Source: Chenopodium formosanum
Taxonomy: Eukaryota > Streptophyta > Magnoliopsida > Caryophyllales > Amaranthaceae
NCBI GenBank assembly: GCA_024500155.1
Contig: CM044880.1
Coordinates: 3,038,001 to 3,102,000 of the forward strand
Direction of reading: 5' to 3'
Length of the DNA stretch: 64,000 nt
Part shown: in pieces, positions 11,278-24,330 of the stretch
How the letters are laid out: every line of letters starts with the position of its first letter
Position numbering within the stretch: position 1 is the first letter of the stretch
The notes under the pieces: model-generated
What the model saw: only the letters and a program-made list of their open reading frames with translations
Told to the model about the DNA's origin: nothing
Database searches by the model: none
Program-made: the position numbers and the translations under genes

Positions 11278-14200
11278 AACAAGGAAAATGTGTCAGAAAT
11301 ATCGAGTAATCCTTTTGCTTGTTAAGGAGACCATTAGACATACTCTGTAGAAGTTAGTAGGATTAATGACTGCTAAAAGCAACTGATAAGCCAGATTTGG
11401 TTTCCAAAACAGAACCCAACAGATTGAAAGAAAGGCAAGAATTGGTGAGTTTTTATGCTAGCAGCCTAGCACATTGAGAACGTTCGAAATGTTAAAACTT
11501 AACTGTTTTTCTAGTGTCTGATATCTACTGGGTGCACCAGAAATATGTCATCTTACATTTTACTATAAGGTGTAATTCATTATTCCTAAACTAGTGGATA
11601 CGCTAGAACCCATGTCTGTATACTCCTCTTGTAGGATATGATTTCCCATATTTGTGTGTGTGTGAGGGAGTAAAAATCAATTTTGGAGTGTAAAAATCAA
11701 CTCCCTCTTGTATTTGTATTGTATCAGCACAAGTGAATCCTATAAACCCACCCACTGGTTTACTGCTCACATGACCTTCAACAAAAAGAGATAATGAAGT
11801 ATATTCCATCAATGAGAATACTATAAGTTGGTAAGATTAATACCATCCCGGCCACAGCCGGGTTCAAAACTTCAAATACAGTGACCATTTTCCTTCCTGA
11901 TTGAGTTATGTAGAGAGTGTGTGGTGGCAGTTGGATCTAATTCTTTTGAGTATAGAAGCCCCTCCAGCACTAACCCCCTACATACCAGAGTACCAGATTA
12001 TGAGATGGAGACAGTTTGTCACCCTTCCCGCTCAAATACATACAGATGTCAAACAGACCGCGCCCATAATAAGATTATAAGAGAATTTAAAGAGGGGAAG
12101 CCAGATCTTTAATGTTTCAGGATTTAAGACCAAGGATGATTAGTTCATAACAACAATAAAATTGGGTTCTCAATATGATTATATGATCATGGGAATTGAG
12201 CCCAGGCATGGATTTCTTATCAACAGTCTCAGAAACTGAATTTACGTACAACTAGACAAAAGTAGATTAGGTCCATGCAGTATAAAAAAGAGAATAAGAA
12301 TCAAGGCAAGAATATTCTGTACCTCGTTGTGGTCATGCAGTAGAATTGGAGTATTTGCCATAGGAGAGAAACCTATAGCAGGTAGACCTTGTCGCCTAAA
12401 GTAACGACAATCTGTAGAAGCAGGGAAAATTTCTGGCTTTTCAAGTTCTCCACCAGCACTGCGAACAGCCTCTTCTAAAAGGGCCCACCAGGGGTTCGAA
12501 TTGTCAGAAGCAGTGACAGCTGGGTTACCGAAGTTGTCAAGCACAGATTGCTTCTGCTTAAACTGCCCATACTACACATATATTAGTCAACTGGCATGAT
12601 GAAGATAAAAACAGAGAATTACACTATTTCACCTTCCATATCCTTGGCCTTGTTTGGTAAAGAGAAAATGATAATAGACATCATCAGTAATATAAACACA
12701 GATTGCAGCACATGGCATTACTTTATTCAGCTAGCAGATAACAGCAGTAGATTCTGTAGAAAATGTTCTGCAAGTAGCCATATACTTCGTAATTAACAAG
12801 TACTACTACATAAAATTTTAAGCATGTAAAATACCATAAAGCGAAATAAAAGTACATAATTGTAGGCTGAGCATGATATAATTGTTTGAGGAAGAAGCAA
12901 GTCAAACTTTTGAGTACCTTTTCCATCAGAAAATATATTGTAACTTAACAAACATTAAGCAAATTTGTCTCTGCACCTTGAAATCACAGTCTAAGCCATA
13001 GAAATGCTGATAGGAACAGCATTTTGGAAATTATTATTAAGTTTGGTACAGTCAATTAATAACAGCATATTCATTAGTCAGATTCACAGTAGTGATTCAA
13101 ATCTACTTCAATTGTCGAATCTACGCTTAGCCAGACAACCCTAATACAACTGTAGCATCTACACTTTCTACTGTATAAGTTTGGCAACTTAGGAAATCTA
13201 ATTCAGTCATTTGATTTACTCTCATGGTCTGTTTGGATTTAAGGATTTCATTTGAAATCTTAGAATTGGGCTAAATAGGTTGTTTGGATAACTCAAGAAT
13301 TTGGAATTGTATTTAGCCCAAATCCAAGCCCCTTACAAACATAAGGGTAGCTTTAAGAATTTGAAATTCTAATACAATTGACGTAATTTCAAATTCTTGT
13401 TTTTCTCACCACCACTACCCTCAAGGGTTCAACTATCACAGTACTCTTCTACCACGATTCTCTCCTCCACTGATACAATTGCTAGCGTGGAAGCTGAGCT
13501 GGAAGGAAGCAGTACAAAGGAGAATGAAGTGGCAGCTGAAGATGGAAGAATGACAGTGGAGGAGGAAGCTTCGCAGAAAAAGAGAGGAAGAATAATACAA
13601 AGAATAATACAGAGAATATTAGCAAGGGATGAAAATTGTAAATTGTCTTTTAGCAAGTTGTTATTTTGTAACAGTTGTGCTATTTTGTTTCTAGTAAGCT
13701 GAGCTTGTCAACAGCTATTCCAAGGCTATTTAAAGCCAATCCTTGTAAGGAATTAGGCATGCTTTTATGAATGAAAACCCCTATTCTCTGCATTCTATCT
13801 TATCAGTCTCTCTATTGTTATTCATACAATTAATTCCAACGGGCTGCCCTGCTTTCTTTTCGGCTAGCTTCCTGGATTAATTGATCCAGTCCTCCATTTT
13901 GCTTAGCAAAATCAGGTCTGAGCTTGAGTTCTTATCATTGGTATCAGAGCAGTACGTTCTCTGACCTTACCCTCACCATGCCTATCACTCAATCCTCATC
14001 AGATTCCTCTCCGCTTGGGAATACTGAGATGAAGAAACTGGAGCACACCATGAAATCTTTACTGCTGGAGCAGGGCAAGAAGCTTGATAATGCCTGCAAA
14101 ACCAACAGCTTGAACATTGATAAAAATTGTAAGTCGATTTCTGAGCTCAATGACCTTTTATTAGGGTTGTCTATGCAAATAACTAAGCTGGTATCTGATT

Positions 14201-17200
14201 CTGCTAATAAATCCACCGAAACTTTGGTTATCCATGATCAAGGAAGTGAACCCCCCCCCCCCCCCCTAAACATACTCACTACTCCACTAGGTTAACCAAG
14301 GTGGAATTTCCTAAGTTTAATGGTACTGATTTGAAGTATTGGATTTTTAAATGCAATCAGTTTTTTGATCTTGATAATGTGAAAGACCCTAATAAACTTA
14401 AGTTAGCTGCCATTCATCTGGAAGATAAGGCCTTGCTTTGGCACCAAACCTATATCAGAGAAAAAATCAAATCTTGCCTAAGTGGGATGATTACATTAAG
14501 GATGTCACTACCAGGTTTGGGGATCTATATGATAATCCTATGGCAGATCTCAAGGCCCTTAAGCAGAATGGGAGTGTACAAGAGTACCATGACTCTTTTG
14601 ATGCTCTAGCTAGTAGATTAGAGCTTTCTGAGGCACACTTACTGAGCTGCTACTTAGCGGGAAGAAGACATTCAGCTGAGTGTAAGGATGTTTGACCCTA
14701 AATCCTTACAACAGGCTCTATGTCTTGCTAAGTTGCAGGAAGCAGCAGCCAAGGCAAGAAAACCTAAACCCCTACCCAAACAACCACCCTTACTACCCAC
14801 ACCAACCAATTTCAAACCTCTACCTCACATCCCACTATACAGAGCAAACAGGTCACCCCAAAACACAACCAAAAACACTAACCAGATCAACCACACACCT
14901 AACAGCAACAGAAGAACTCTAACTCCTGCTGAGTTCAATGAAAAGAGAGCCAAAAACCAGTGCTTTTGGTGTGATGAGAGATATGAGCCAGGGCACAATT
15001 GCAAGGGTAAGAAACCCCAACTGTACCACATAGAGGTGGAAGAAAGTGAGGATGCAGAAGAAGAAGGAACAGAGATGGAACAAGAAGAACCTGAGTGTGC
15101 TCACATTTCCATACAGGCTATGGATGGTATGGCTTCATTTCAAACCATGAGAATAGAAGGGCATCATGGGAAGAAGAAATTGCAATTGCTTCTTGACAGT
15201 GGGAGCACTCATAACTTCATTGATGCTGCAAAGGCTTTAAAACTAGACTGCAAGGTGGAGTCTATCACACCCTTGTGGGTCAAGTTAGCTGATGGTAATC
15301 GAATCAAGTGTGAGCATATTATCAAGGGATTCAAATGGAAGATGCAAGGTTCAGAATTCACTGCAGATGTATTTATGTTGCCTTTACATGGCAGTGATCT
15401 AGTCTTGGGAATACAATGGTTTAGTCAACTGGGTCCTATTCTATGGAATTTCAGTTCCTTGACTATGGAGTTCAAGCAGAAAGGCAAAAAAATCAAGCTT
15501 AGAGGGTCACACCCCACGAAGTGGAAGCAGGTTCAAGCTGATAAACTACAGAAGCTTATGTCACAGGAAGGGACACTTTCAATGATGCAGATCTTGCCTG
15601 TTGACAATATTTACTCACCAGCAAGTAATTCCAACACTAATCAGCATCCCACCTTGCTGACCCTACTGGAGCAGTTTCACATGGTTTTTGCACCTATTCA
15701 AGGCTTACCCCCAGCTAGAGAAAATTTTGATCATGTCATACCCCTAAAGGAGGGCACAGATGCTGTTAATTTGAGAGCTTACAGGTACCCTGTTCTACAG
15801 AAAAATATCATTGAAGAAATGGTGCAAGAGCTCCTTGATCAGGGGGTAATTAGGCACAACAACAGCCCTTTTGCTGCACCAATTGTACTAGTCAAGAAAA
15901 AAGATGGGGGGTGGAGAATGTGTGTAGACTACAGGTGCCTAAACAGTGCAACTATCAAAGATAGATTTTCAATTCCTCTCATTGAAGAATTACTTGATGA
16001 GCTGCAGGGCACCAGGTTTTTTTCTAAAATTGATCTTAAATCTGGATATCACCAGATTAGAATGCATGCAGATGATGTACACAAGACAGCATTTAAAACT
16101 CACTCAGGCCATTTTGAATACCTAGTCATGCCCTTTGGCTTGACTAATGCTCCCTCCACATTTCAAGCTCTAATGAATGCTCTCTTTAAGCCATTTCTAA
16201 GGAAATGTGTCTTAGTTTTTTTTGATGATATACTGGTCTACAGCCCCACTTGGGAGGAACACCTCAAGGATCTAAATGCTGTTTTGGAGATAATGAGAGA
16301 TAATCAATTGCATGCCAATCTAAAAAAATGCTCCTTTGGCTTAACAGAAATTCATTATCTAGGGCATATAATATCTCAGTATGGGGTGGCTACAGATCCT
16401 GTAAGATTCAAGCAATGGTTTCATGGCCAAGACCAAAAACTCTTAAGCAGCTGAGAGGGTTTCTTGGTCTTACTGGGTACTACAGGAGATTCATCAAGGA
16501 TTATGGGAAAATCTGCAAATCACTCACTGAGCTTTTGAAAAAGGACAATTTTGGGTGGAATGAAGAAGATGAGGAATCATTTATACAGTTGAAAAAAGTC
16601 ATCACAACCCCACCAGTTCTGGCCATGCCTGACTTCTCTAAGCCCTTCATTATTGAAACTGATGCATCAGGGAAAAGGCTTAGGTGCTGTTCTGATACAG
16701 CAAGGCCATCCAATATGCTTTTTAAGTAAGGCCTTGAGTGACAAGAATATGCAGCTTTCTGCCTATGAGAGAGAGTTACTAGCTGTTGTTATGGCAGTGA
16801 GAAAGTGGCAACACTACTTAGTGTCACAGCCATTTATCATAAGAACTGACCCAGCAAAGTCTCAAGTATTTACTTGAGCACAAGCTAGCAACACCATTCC
16901 ACCAGAAATGGCTATCCAAGCTAGCAGTAATACAAGGTTGGGGTAGAAAATAAAGCAGCTGATGCTCTATCTAGGCTGCCAGGATATCAGCTCAACACTA
17001 TGGTTGCTTCTAGCATTCAATCTGATTTGTTAGAGCAAATTCAGCAAGTTTGGGAAGGTGATGAAAATTTGCAGAAAATAATAGCAGATTTGCAACAAAA
17101 TGCAAACTCACACAATCACTTCACTTGGGATAATCAGTACCTTAAGAGAAAGGGAAAGTTAGTGATTGGGGACTCATCAACTCTGAGAGAGAGGTTATTC

Positions 17201-20200
17201 AAGTGGTTACATGACTCATCCCAGGGACACTCAGGAATCGAGGCCATATATCAGAGAATGAAGAGTTTATTTTACTGGAAGGGAATGAAAAGGGACATTA
17301 AGGCTTATGTGAGGCAATGTGAAATATGTCAAAGATGCAAATATGATCCTCAGGCATACCCAGGTTGTTGCAGCCCCTACCTATCCCAGAATCTGTTTGG
17401 GAGGAAGTCACTATGGACTTTATTGAGGGCTTACCCAACTCGTTTGGGAAGGAAGTCATAATGGTGGTTATAGACAGGCTCAGCAAATATGAGCACTTCA
17501 TTGCCCTATCACATCCTTTTTCTGCAATGACTGTAGCACAGGCTTACATGGATAACATTTTCAAGCTCCATGGCTTCCCTAAGACTATTATATCTGACAG
17601 AGATAAGGTCTTTATCAGACTGAATTTATGAAGTTGCAAGGTGTCCAGCATAAACTATCAACGGCTTACCATCCCCAGATGGGCAATCTAAGGTCTTAAA
17701 CAGGTGCTTAGAGACCTATTTGAGATGCATGAGTTTTGAGAGACCTCAAAACTGGTCAAAATGGTTGGCTCTAGCTGAATTTTGGTATAATACCAACTAT
17801 CACACTGCAAGCAAAAGAACCCCTTTTGAAATCCTGTATAATACCCCACCTCCAATTCATAGGCCCTACCTAGCTGGGTCTTGTGTGATTGACAGCGTTG
17901 ACCGAAGTTTACAGCAAAGAGATGCTGCAATTCAGATGCTCAGAGACAATCTACATAGAGCTCATGGCTGATAGGCACAGGACAGAGAGATCCTTTGAAG
18001 TTGGAGATTGGGTATATCTGAAATTGCAACCGTACAGGCAAACTCAGTTCAGGCTAGAGGAAATGAGAAGCTCTCACCTAGGTATTATGGTCCTTACATG
18101 ATACTCAGAAAATTAGGGAAGGTTGCTTACACCCTGAAATTACCAGCAACTTCAAAAATACACCCCACCTTTCATGTATCCTTACTCAAAAAACACCAAG
18201 TTCCAAGTTACTCTGACTCTACACCCATCCCTCCCTACCCACCAGAGCAACCTGTCACTAAAGTCCCTATAGCTATCCTTGACAAGAGAGGTGTGAAGAA
18301 AAGAAATCATGCTGTAGTGCAATGGGATCAACTACCTGAAGAAGAAGCCACTTGGGAAGATGCTGAGAAAATGGAAGAGTTCTATCCAAACTTTGATCCT
18401 TGGGGTCAAGGATCTCTTAATGGGGGAGGTATTGATACAATTGCTAGCGTGGAAGCTGAGCTGGAAGGAAGCAGTACAAAGGAGAATGAAGTGGCAGCTG
18501 AAGATGGAAGAATGACAGCTGGAGGAGGAAGCTTCGCAGAAAAACAGAGGAAGAATAATACAAAGAATAATACAGAGAATATTAGCAAGGGATGAAAATT
18601 GTAAATTGTCTTTTAGCAAGTTGTTATTTTGTAACAGTTGTGCTATTTTGTTTCTAGTAAGCTGAGCTAGTCAACAGCTATTCCAAGGCTATTTAAAGCC
18701 AATCCTTGTAAGGAATTAGGCATGCTTTTATGAATGAAAACCCCTATTCTCTGCATTCTACCTTATCATTCTCTCTATTGTTATTCATACAATTAATTCC
18801 AACGGGCTGCCTGCTTCCTTTTCGGCTAGCTTCCTGGATTAATTGATCCAGTCCTCCATTTTGCTTACAGGTCTGAACTTGAGTTCTTATCATCCACCAT
18901 GGCACCGTTGCTTAAATACTTCAACCATCGTCGTTTAAACGCCATTGCAACACCGTCTAAGCCACCTCCGCCGTCACAACCATTGTAGCAGAGCCGCCAT
19001 CGCCGCTGTTGTCCGCCCAAAATACATCATTATTTGAACAATCTTGACACAAATTTTGTTGTTTACAAGATTGTTTTGTTTGATTAAAGCAAGATTCAAG
19101 TTTGTAAAGGTTTAATTTCATCTAAATTAAGTTGCTACTTCATTAATTTGGAAGGTAAATTCATGATTTTCATTCTAAGAATAAAATTGGGGGGAAAAAA
19201 TTAGGGTTTATAATCTATAGTAGAAGCTTTGATTTTGGATTCACATAAATCAATCAAACTGCAATTTAAATAATAAAACAGAGAACACCAAATAAAATAG
19301 CATAGAATTTTTCGTTAAAAAAAAATAGCATAAAATTGATTTTTGTTTTGGAAGAAATTGACGCTAAAAAAAATGTTCCTAAACTTTAAATTGATAGTTA
19401 GTACAATTATAAATTAGTCAATTTTGTTTGTTATTTTTTTTTTTAAAAAAAAAAAAATTGTTTGTCCTTTCAATAAAAAATTAAATTATGCACTAATCAT
19501 AAATTTACTTTTTTCAACGTCTAATTACTCTGCATATCTGTAGAAAATCCGTTCTTCTTCATACATCAGATGGAATTTGAAATCCAGGAATGAAAATTCT
19601 ACTATTTCCCAAACAAATATTTTGGAATTGAATTCTAAGAATTCAAATTCTGAAATTGAAATCTTTCATTTGAAATGAATTGAGAATATCCAAACACAAC
19701 CTCAATGGAGTCTAAATCTGGAATTGTTGAGAAGTGGGACTTTTTCCATTTGTATGTCCTTAATACACTACATTCAGGGGAGTTTGAAATCTAGGAAGAA
19801 TAATCTAGAGGACAAATATTGAATTTTGATCTCTTCCCATGCTATGATTGTTGAGTGTAAGCAGTCTAAGAACCAAAAGGATGGAAACTAGAACAAGCAT
19901 TGGCAATCATAAAAAAAAAAAAACCATTTTCCCTCCAACTTCCTTAGATAAAGACTGCGTAGAGAAAGAATCTAGAGTCGCCATCCCCGCAGGCATTTAT
20001 TAATCATAGCTCATGACTCATGGCTATCTATGTGACTAGCTATCAAAATGTTAGGAAGATTAATGAGATTTTGTCAAACTATTAAACATGAAATACAAAC
20101 ATCACATATAATTCTTCAATAAATTGGGAGGGGAAGGGGCACTAGGTTGGAAATTAAATGATTATCACGTAAACTGATAGAAAAGTCCTTCAGACAAGAA

Positions 20201-21432
20201 ACTTTAACCTCAAATGTCATGTTCCGTGAAGCAGGAGCCCACTCCTCAGCGATACGCCTTAAAAGGGCTTCTTGATCAGCTGTTGGAGGAACCCGAATAT
20301 CAAAACCAGCTTCAGCTTCAGAAGGTTGCAAGTTCATGACAAAACCCTGAAAGAAAGAAAATCTCCATGTTAGAACTTAAACTAAGGCATAAGACATCTC
20401 ATCACTCATCCTACTATCAAGTACTATATTGATAATTAACCATTATCAGTCCCATCTCCCTGACCTTCACCAGAAACCAGGCCCTGGAACAGGGATGCTT
20501 CATCGAGCAAATTGATAATTGGGATGAAAAGGCAACCTTTGCTGTGTACAATTGGTACATAACTGAAAGTCTCCCTACGAGCTAACAGGCATGATTCCAG
20601 CAATGGTGGAGAAAGCAATCTATTTGATTTCAAGCAGATTATGTAACTTTATGTCAACTTTTAAGATTTTCCTAGATTGGCACGAATAGTTTCTACCACA
20701 CGTTCCTTTGCTCAACTCAAAGCTTTAAGAAATGAAGAAAAAAAAAAGAAGATAAGAAGAGGACAACAGGACTCAAGAGCAGAACTAAATATGCAACATG
20801 GAAGCTGCTTCTACTACTGACTACAGTACATAAAGTCTGGTTAAAATCAGGGCAGAGACTTAGGGCCTGTTCCGATTGACTGAACTCAGCTGAACTGAAC
20901 TGAACCGAACCGAACCGAACCGAACCGAACCGAACTGAACCGAGTTGAACTGAACTTATTAATTAGTGATTTTTAACTACGGATTAGTGATCTTTGATTA
21001 TTTATTGATATTTATTACTATACATATGTGTATATACAAATGTACATATTAAAATATTTACGAAAAATATACTATATAATTATAATTATAAAATGTATGG
21101 AAAATATATTATAAAATGTATGGAAAATATATTAAAAACTTGAAACCTCTAATTTTCTCAATGAGATTAACATTAGAAATATGTTTCAAAAAAATAGAAC
21201 CATTTGAACAATGAATTGTATCAATATTATCATTGTTATTATTATTATTATTAATTATTGATAATTATTATTATTATTTATTGATTATTATTATTAGTAT
21301 TATTATAGTATTATTAGTATTATTATTATTGTTATTATTATTATTTATTGATGATTATTATTATTTATTGATTATTATTGTTAGTATTATTATTATTATT
21401 TCAATTATTATTGTTATTATTATTATTATTGT

Positions 21433-21484
<52 letters not shown>

Positions 21485-23309
21485 TTTATATACTATTTAT
21501 TATTATTATTTTTGTTGTTGTTGTCGTTGTAATAAGATCTTAAAAGAATGAAATTTGGCTTTATATCATTAGCAATATCATTAGACATAAATTAAGAGCT
21601 GAGTTGAACTGAGCTGAGTTGAGCTGAATTGAATTGAATTGAATTTCAACGGAACAGAACAGGCCCTTACAGTTGGAGTTTGAGTGCCAGCTTTCAGAAA
21701 CGCCATATTCACCGAAACCACTTCTCCTTCAGCTTTCAAGCCAGCCTTTACCATATCAAATTGTGACGCTCGATATCTTCTTATGATCTCAATACTCTTT
21801 AACAAATTCTCCATTGCTGTATTATCATACAACTTGGCGCCATGTCCAGGAGCTCCTGTAGCCTTGATCACTGTCCACATCGGTGATCTCTCTGCATAAA
21901 ATGCCCGGTACTTCTCTCCTGGTGATGCAAGTCCCTCATCCAGAACAAAGGCCACATTCATTTTTTTATATAAATCAGACTCAGCCAACTTTTCCACCCC
22001 ATCATGCCCTCCAATCTCTTCATCCGGCACAAAGGTCAAATAAATGGTACGAGTGGGCTCAAACCCAGAATCCTTCAGCTTCCGAATAGCTTCCAAGTAC
22101 TGTAAACCCACACATTTCATATCCTACACAACCAACAAAAGTCCCACACAAGATAATCAGCCATCTACAGAGTATACAACAAGCATACCTATGCACCTTT
22201 ATAAGCTCCCATCCTTAACAAGTTTAAGGAGTGACATGTACACAGCTTTACCCTATGATTATAAAGACTTAAAGAGGCGGTATTCAACTGACCAATACAG
22301 TTATACAGATATGCAGCAGGTTATTGTTACCTTACAACAAATTCTACATGCAGTTTAACCATTAATCAATAGACAAAAAATGTTGACCTCACAAAATTTA
22401 ACTATTAGGCTTCCAAGTATTTCATCACAGTCAAATTCCCATTAAAGAATGACTAAAAAACAAGATACATTCATCTTGGACTTGGCAAAGTTCGATTCTA
22501 TTACAATAAAACAGGTTTTCATTGCAAAATACAGTATTTTCTCTACTACCCACCTCTTCCTTTTTCAAATACACAATCCCTTCTTTATGATCAACTCCAC
22601 CGCCCTCAATTTCAAGCCATTATACTTCTTCCAACAAGAATCAATCATCATGTCGATACAGAGTCCAAAATTTGAACTAGTAATGTGACAACTAAACACG
22701 GACAAAGGTAGTATTAAAATCATGCCAGCAAGGAAAGCATAGAGTCCAAAATTGAAAAAAAAAACATAATCACTGCGGAGTATAAAGTATGAATATTCAA
22801 AGTTCACCTCCACAAAATACCCAATAATATTACTGCTTTATATTTAGTTTTTCTTCATTTGAAAAAAAATAATAATTTTCTAAAAATTAGATTGAAATAA
22901 TTACCTGAGAACCTCTGGCATAAATATTGCCCTGAGAATCGATATGAGCACCAAAAGGGTCGTAAGTCCATTTCTGGGACTCAACCGGAACAACATCAGT
23001 GTGAGAATTAAGGATAACTGAGGGCAAATTGGGGGTTTTTCCAGGCCATTTGAGCAAAATTAAGGGTTTATTTTTGATAAATTCAATAATCTGAGATTCA
23101 AGGGATAAAGATTTAGCTTGAGATAGAATGAAATCAGCAGCTTCATAGTAATTGGGGTTTGGTTGAGCAGTGTTAATTCGAAGGTATTCTTGGAATCTGG
23201 AAATGATTGATGAAGATGGGTTTTGGGTTGCTGTAATTGAGATGAAGAGAAGAGAGAGAAAATAGAGAATTGGTAAGAGGATGAAGATGGGTTTTGTTCT
23301 TGATTCCAT
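11154..23309 (-). CDS. Aminoacylase-1-like peptidase M20 protein with signal sequence and KDEL
   Basis: N-acyl-L-amino-acid amidohydrolase family: a Zn-dependent enzyme that frees amino acids from N-acylated forms. Five minus-strand exons: 23309-22905, 22123-21671, 20346-20209, 12562-12323 and 11273-11154. All introns are GT-AG and phase 0, giving 451 aa. Metal and catalytic residues are in place: HTDVVP (His103), GSQDMK (Asp136), VPDEEIGG (Glu170/171), LDEG (Asp197) and LHDHNE (His408). Residues about 5-27 are strongly hydrophobic, and the protein ends KDEL, which together predict the ER lumen. Met at 23309 was chosen over an in-frame ATG 20 codons upstream because it opens directly onto the signal sequence. 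Intron 3 (7.6 kb) carries a Ty3 retrotransposon. Intron 2 begins inside a TTCAG element. The last exon also exists as a dead copy at 1396-1519. Probably the counterpart of Arabidopsis At4g38220. Confidence 0.9.
13471..13937 (+). repeat. 5' LTR of the Ty3 element
   Basis: 467 bp, starting TGATACAATT and ending CTTATCA. It contains a TATA-like 'ctatttaaagcc' near 13727. Compared by hand with the 3' LTR it differs at about six substitutions and three small indels. Confidence 0.93.
13939..13950 (+). promoter_or_regulatory. Primer-binding site for initiator Met tRNA
   Basis: TGGTATCAGAGC, one base after the 5' LTR, is the standard plant LTR-retrotransposon primer-binding site complementary to the 3' end of tRNA-iMet. 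Confidence 0.9.
18433..18892 (+). repeat. 3' LTR of the Ty3 element
   Basis: 460 bp, starting TGATACAATT directly after the purine tract aatgggggaggtat and ending CTTATCA, then TCCAC. It lacks 7 bp that the 5' LTR has near 13907. Confidence 0.93.
20863..21666. mobile_element. (TTCAG)n TIR element with expanded ATT microsatellite, at an intron 5' splice site
   Basis: This 804-bp element lies in aminoacylase intron 2 between TTA target copies (20860-20862, 21667-21669). The ends GGGCCTGTTCCGATTGACTG and CGGAACAGAACAGGCCC match the subfamily at 3320 and 61154 in reverse orientation. The pentamer arrays lie only at the two ends. The centre is AT-rich and contains a ~280-bp ATT/TTA microsatellite. 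The right-hand target copy supplies the GTAA of the splice donor, and the element supplies the next bases. Confidence 0.88.
21236..21516. repeat. ATT/TTA trinucleotide microsatellite
   Basis: About 280 bp of interrupted (ATT)n inside the 20863-21666 element. The uninterrupted core is near 21439-21483. The hydrophobic ORF it creates is only low-complexity translation. Confidence 0.9.
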
Positions 23310-23469
23310 TTTTATGGAGTTTTGAGTGAACTTGCTTGACTCTTCAGATAGTAGGGCAGGGGATACCACTCAGGCACTCATATCAGTGAACAATAACTAT
23401 GGATCTATGGCCACGGTAGTATTACCAACGCCGTGTTGGGTAACTAGCTTGTTTGAACAAAATTAGATT

Positions 23470-24318
23470 GGTTGTGTTTGGTAAAAAATAAACAGCTTAT
23501 TTGAGTAAAATTAGTTTATTTGACCAATATTAGCTTATTGACTATTAAATAAGCTAATTTAGGCCCTATTTGGAAGAAAGCTGAAAGGTTAAGCTGATTT
23601 TAACTAGCTGATTTTATTAACTGATTTAACTAACTTATTGTATTAACTGATTATATAAAAGTGTTTGGTAAATAGCTGATAGCTTAAAGGTGATTGAGTA
23701 TGTGAAATGACCAATAAGCTAATTGTGAGGTAGATAGTTTAGATAGGATTTTAAATAAAATGAGGTTATAAGTGTCATTTCACAATAATTAATGAATAAG
23801 CTAATTGAAAAAGCTCCTAAAATGAGCTTTTTCAAAAAGAGCTTATTTAGTGGAATAAGCTCTTTCAATAAGCTTACTACCAAACACTTGTATTAGCTTG
23901 TTTGATTAGTGTATCAGCTAAAGTTAGTCAAATAAGCTAATATACCTCCAATAAGCTAACTACCAAACAGGGCCTTAATGTTTCTGTTGGGAAGCTTATT
24001 TGAAGAGCTTATTCCACTAAATAAGCTCTTTTTAAAAAAAAAAGCTCATACAATTAGCTTATTCATTAATTATGATGAAATGACATTTATACCCTCATTT
24101 AATTCTAAATCATAACTAAACTACCTACACCACAATTAGCTTATTGGTCATTTCACATACTCAATCAACTTTAAGTTATTAGCTATTTACCAGACAATTT
24201 TATACAATCAGCTAATAAAATAAGTTAGTCATATTTGTTAATACAATCAACTAGTCAAAATCAGCTAACATAATCAGCTCCGACTTTCAATTTTAAGCTA
24301 TTCACCAAACACCGCCCT
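23470..24318. mobile_element. AAGCTAATT-rich MITE, split by another copy
   Basis: The left part (23470-23561, starting near 'gttgtgtttggt') and right part (23978-24318, ending 'accaaacaccgccc') look like two halves of one element. The element at 23562-23974 sits between them. The right part is the reverse complement of much of the inner element (for example 'caattagcttattcattaat'). Confidence 0.6.
23562..23974. mobile_element. Inner AAGCTAATT-rich MITE, 413 bp
   Basis: The ends GGCCCTATTTGG and CCAAACAGGGCC are inverted repeats, flanked by TTA at 23559-23561 and 23975-23977. The interior is rich in 'aagctaattg', 'gagcttattt' and related words. It lies about 250 bp upstream of the aminoacylase start codon, inside an older element of the same family. 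Confidence 0.75.
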
Positions 24319-24330
24319 TATGTGATTAAT

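Larger units (their letters stand above)
13471..18892 (+). mobile_element. Ty3/gypsy chromovirus retrotransposon, frameshifted
   Basis: A structurally complete LTR element of 5.4 kb inside aminoacylase intron 3, on the strand opposite to that gene. The flanking 5-bp target duplication TCCAC lies at 13466-13470 and 18893-18897. Order of parts: LTR, Met-tRNA primer-binding site, gag (from 13978), zinc knuckle CFWCDERYEPGHNC (about 14961), protease LLDSGSTHNF (about 15187), reverse transcriptase with FFDD box (about 16215), RNase H (from about 16650), integrase with HHCC zinc finger (about 17200-17340) and core domain, a chromodomain-like tail (about 18290-18400), a purine-rich tract (18420-18432) and the 3' LTR. 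The reading frame breaks near 14260 (a C16 run), 14460, 14690, 16405, 16675, 16850, 17365, 17625 and 17940, so it cannot make its own proteins. The order RT-RNase H-INT-chromodomain places it in Ty3 chromoviruses. Confidence 0.93.
13226..19709. mobile_element. Possible TIR element interrupted by the Ty3 retrotransposon
   Basis: Both edges look like one element cut by the retrotransposon. The left edge is GGTCTGTTTGGAT followed by AT-rich sequence with 'catttgaaat'. The right edge is 'catttgaaatgaattgagaa' followed by ATCCAAACACAACC, close to the reverse complement of the left edge. The interior 18893-19560 includes a short GC-rich patch (18897-19015) that resembles captured coding sequence, but no ORF survives. 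I could not define a clean target duplication, so boundaries are approximate. Confidence 0.4.

Noticed and set aside
13397..13702. 101-aa ORF at the 5' LTR border
   Set aside because: It reads from the intron into the LTR; the same LTR sequence recurs in the 3' LTR, so it is not a gene.
21233..21532. Hydrophobic 99-aa ORF of Leu/Ile
   Set aside because: Translation of the ATT microsatellite.
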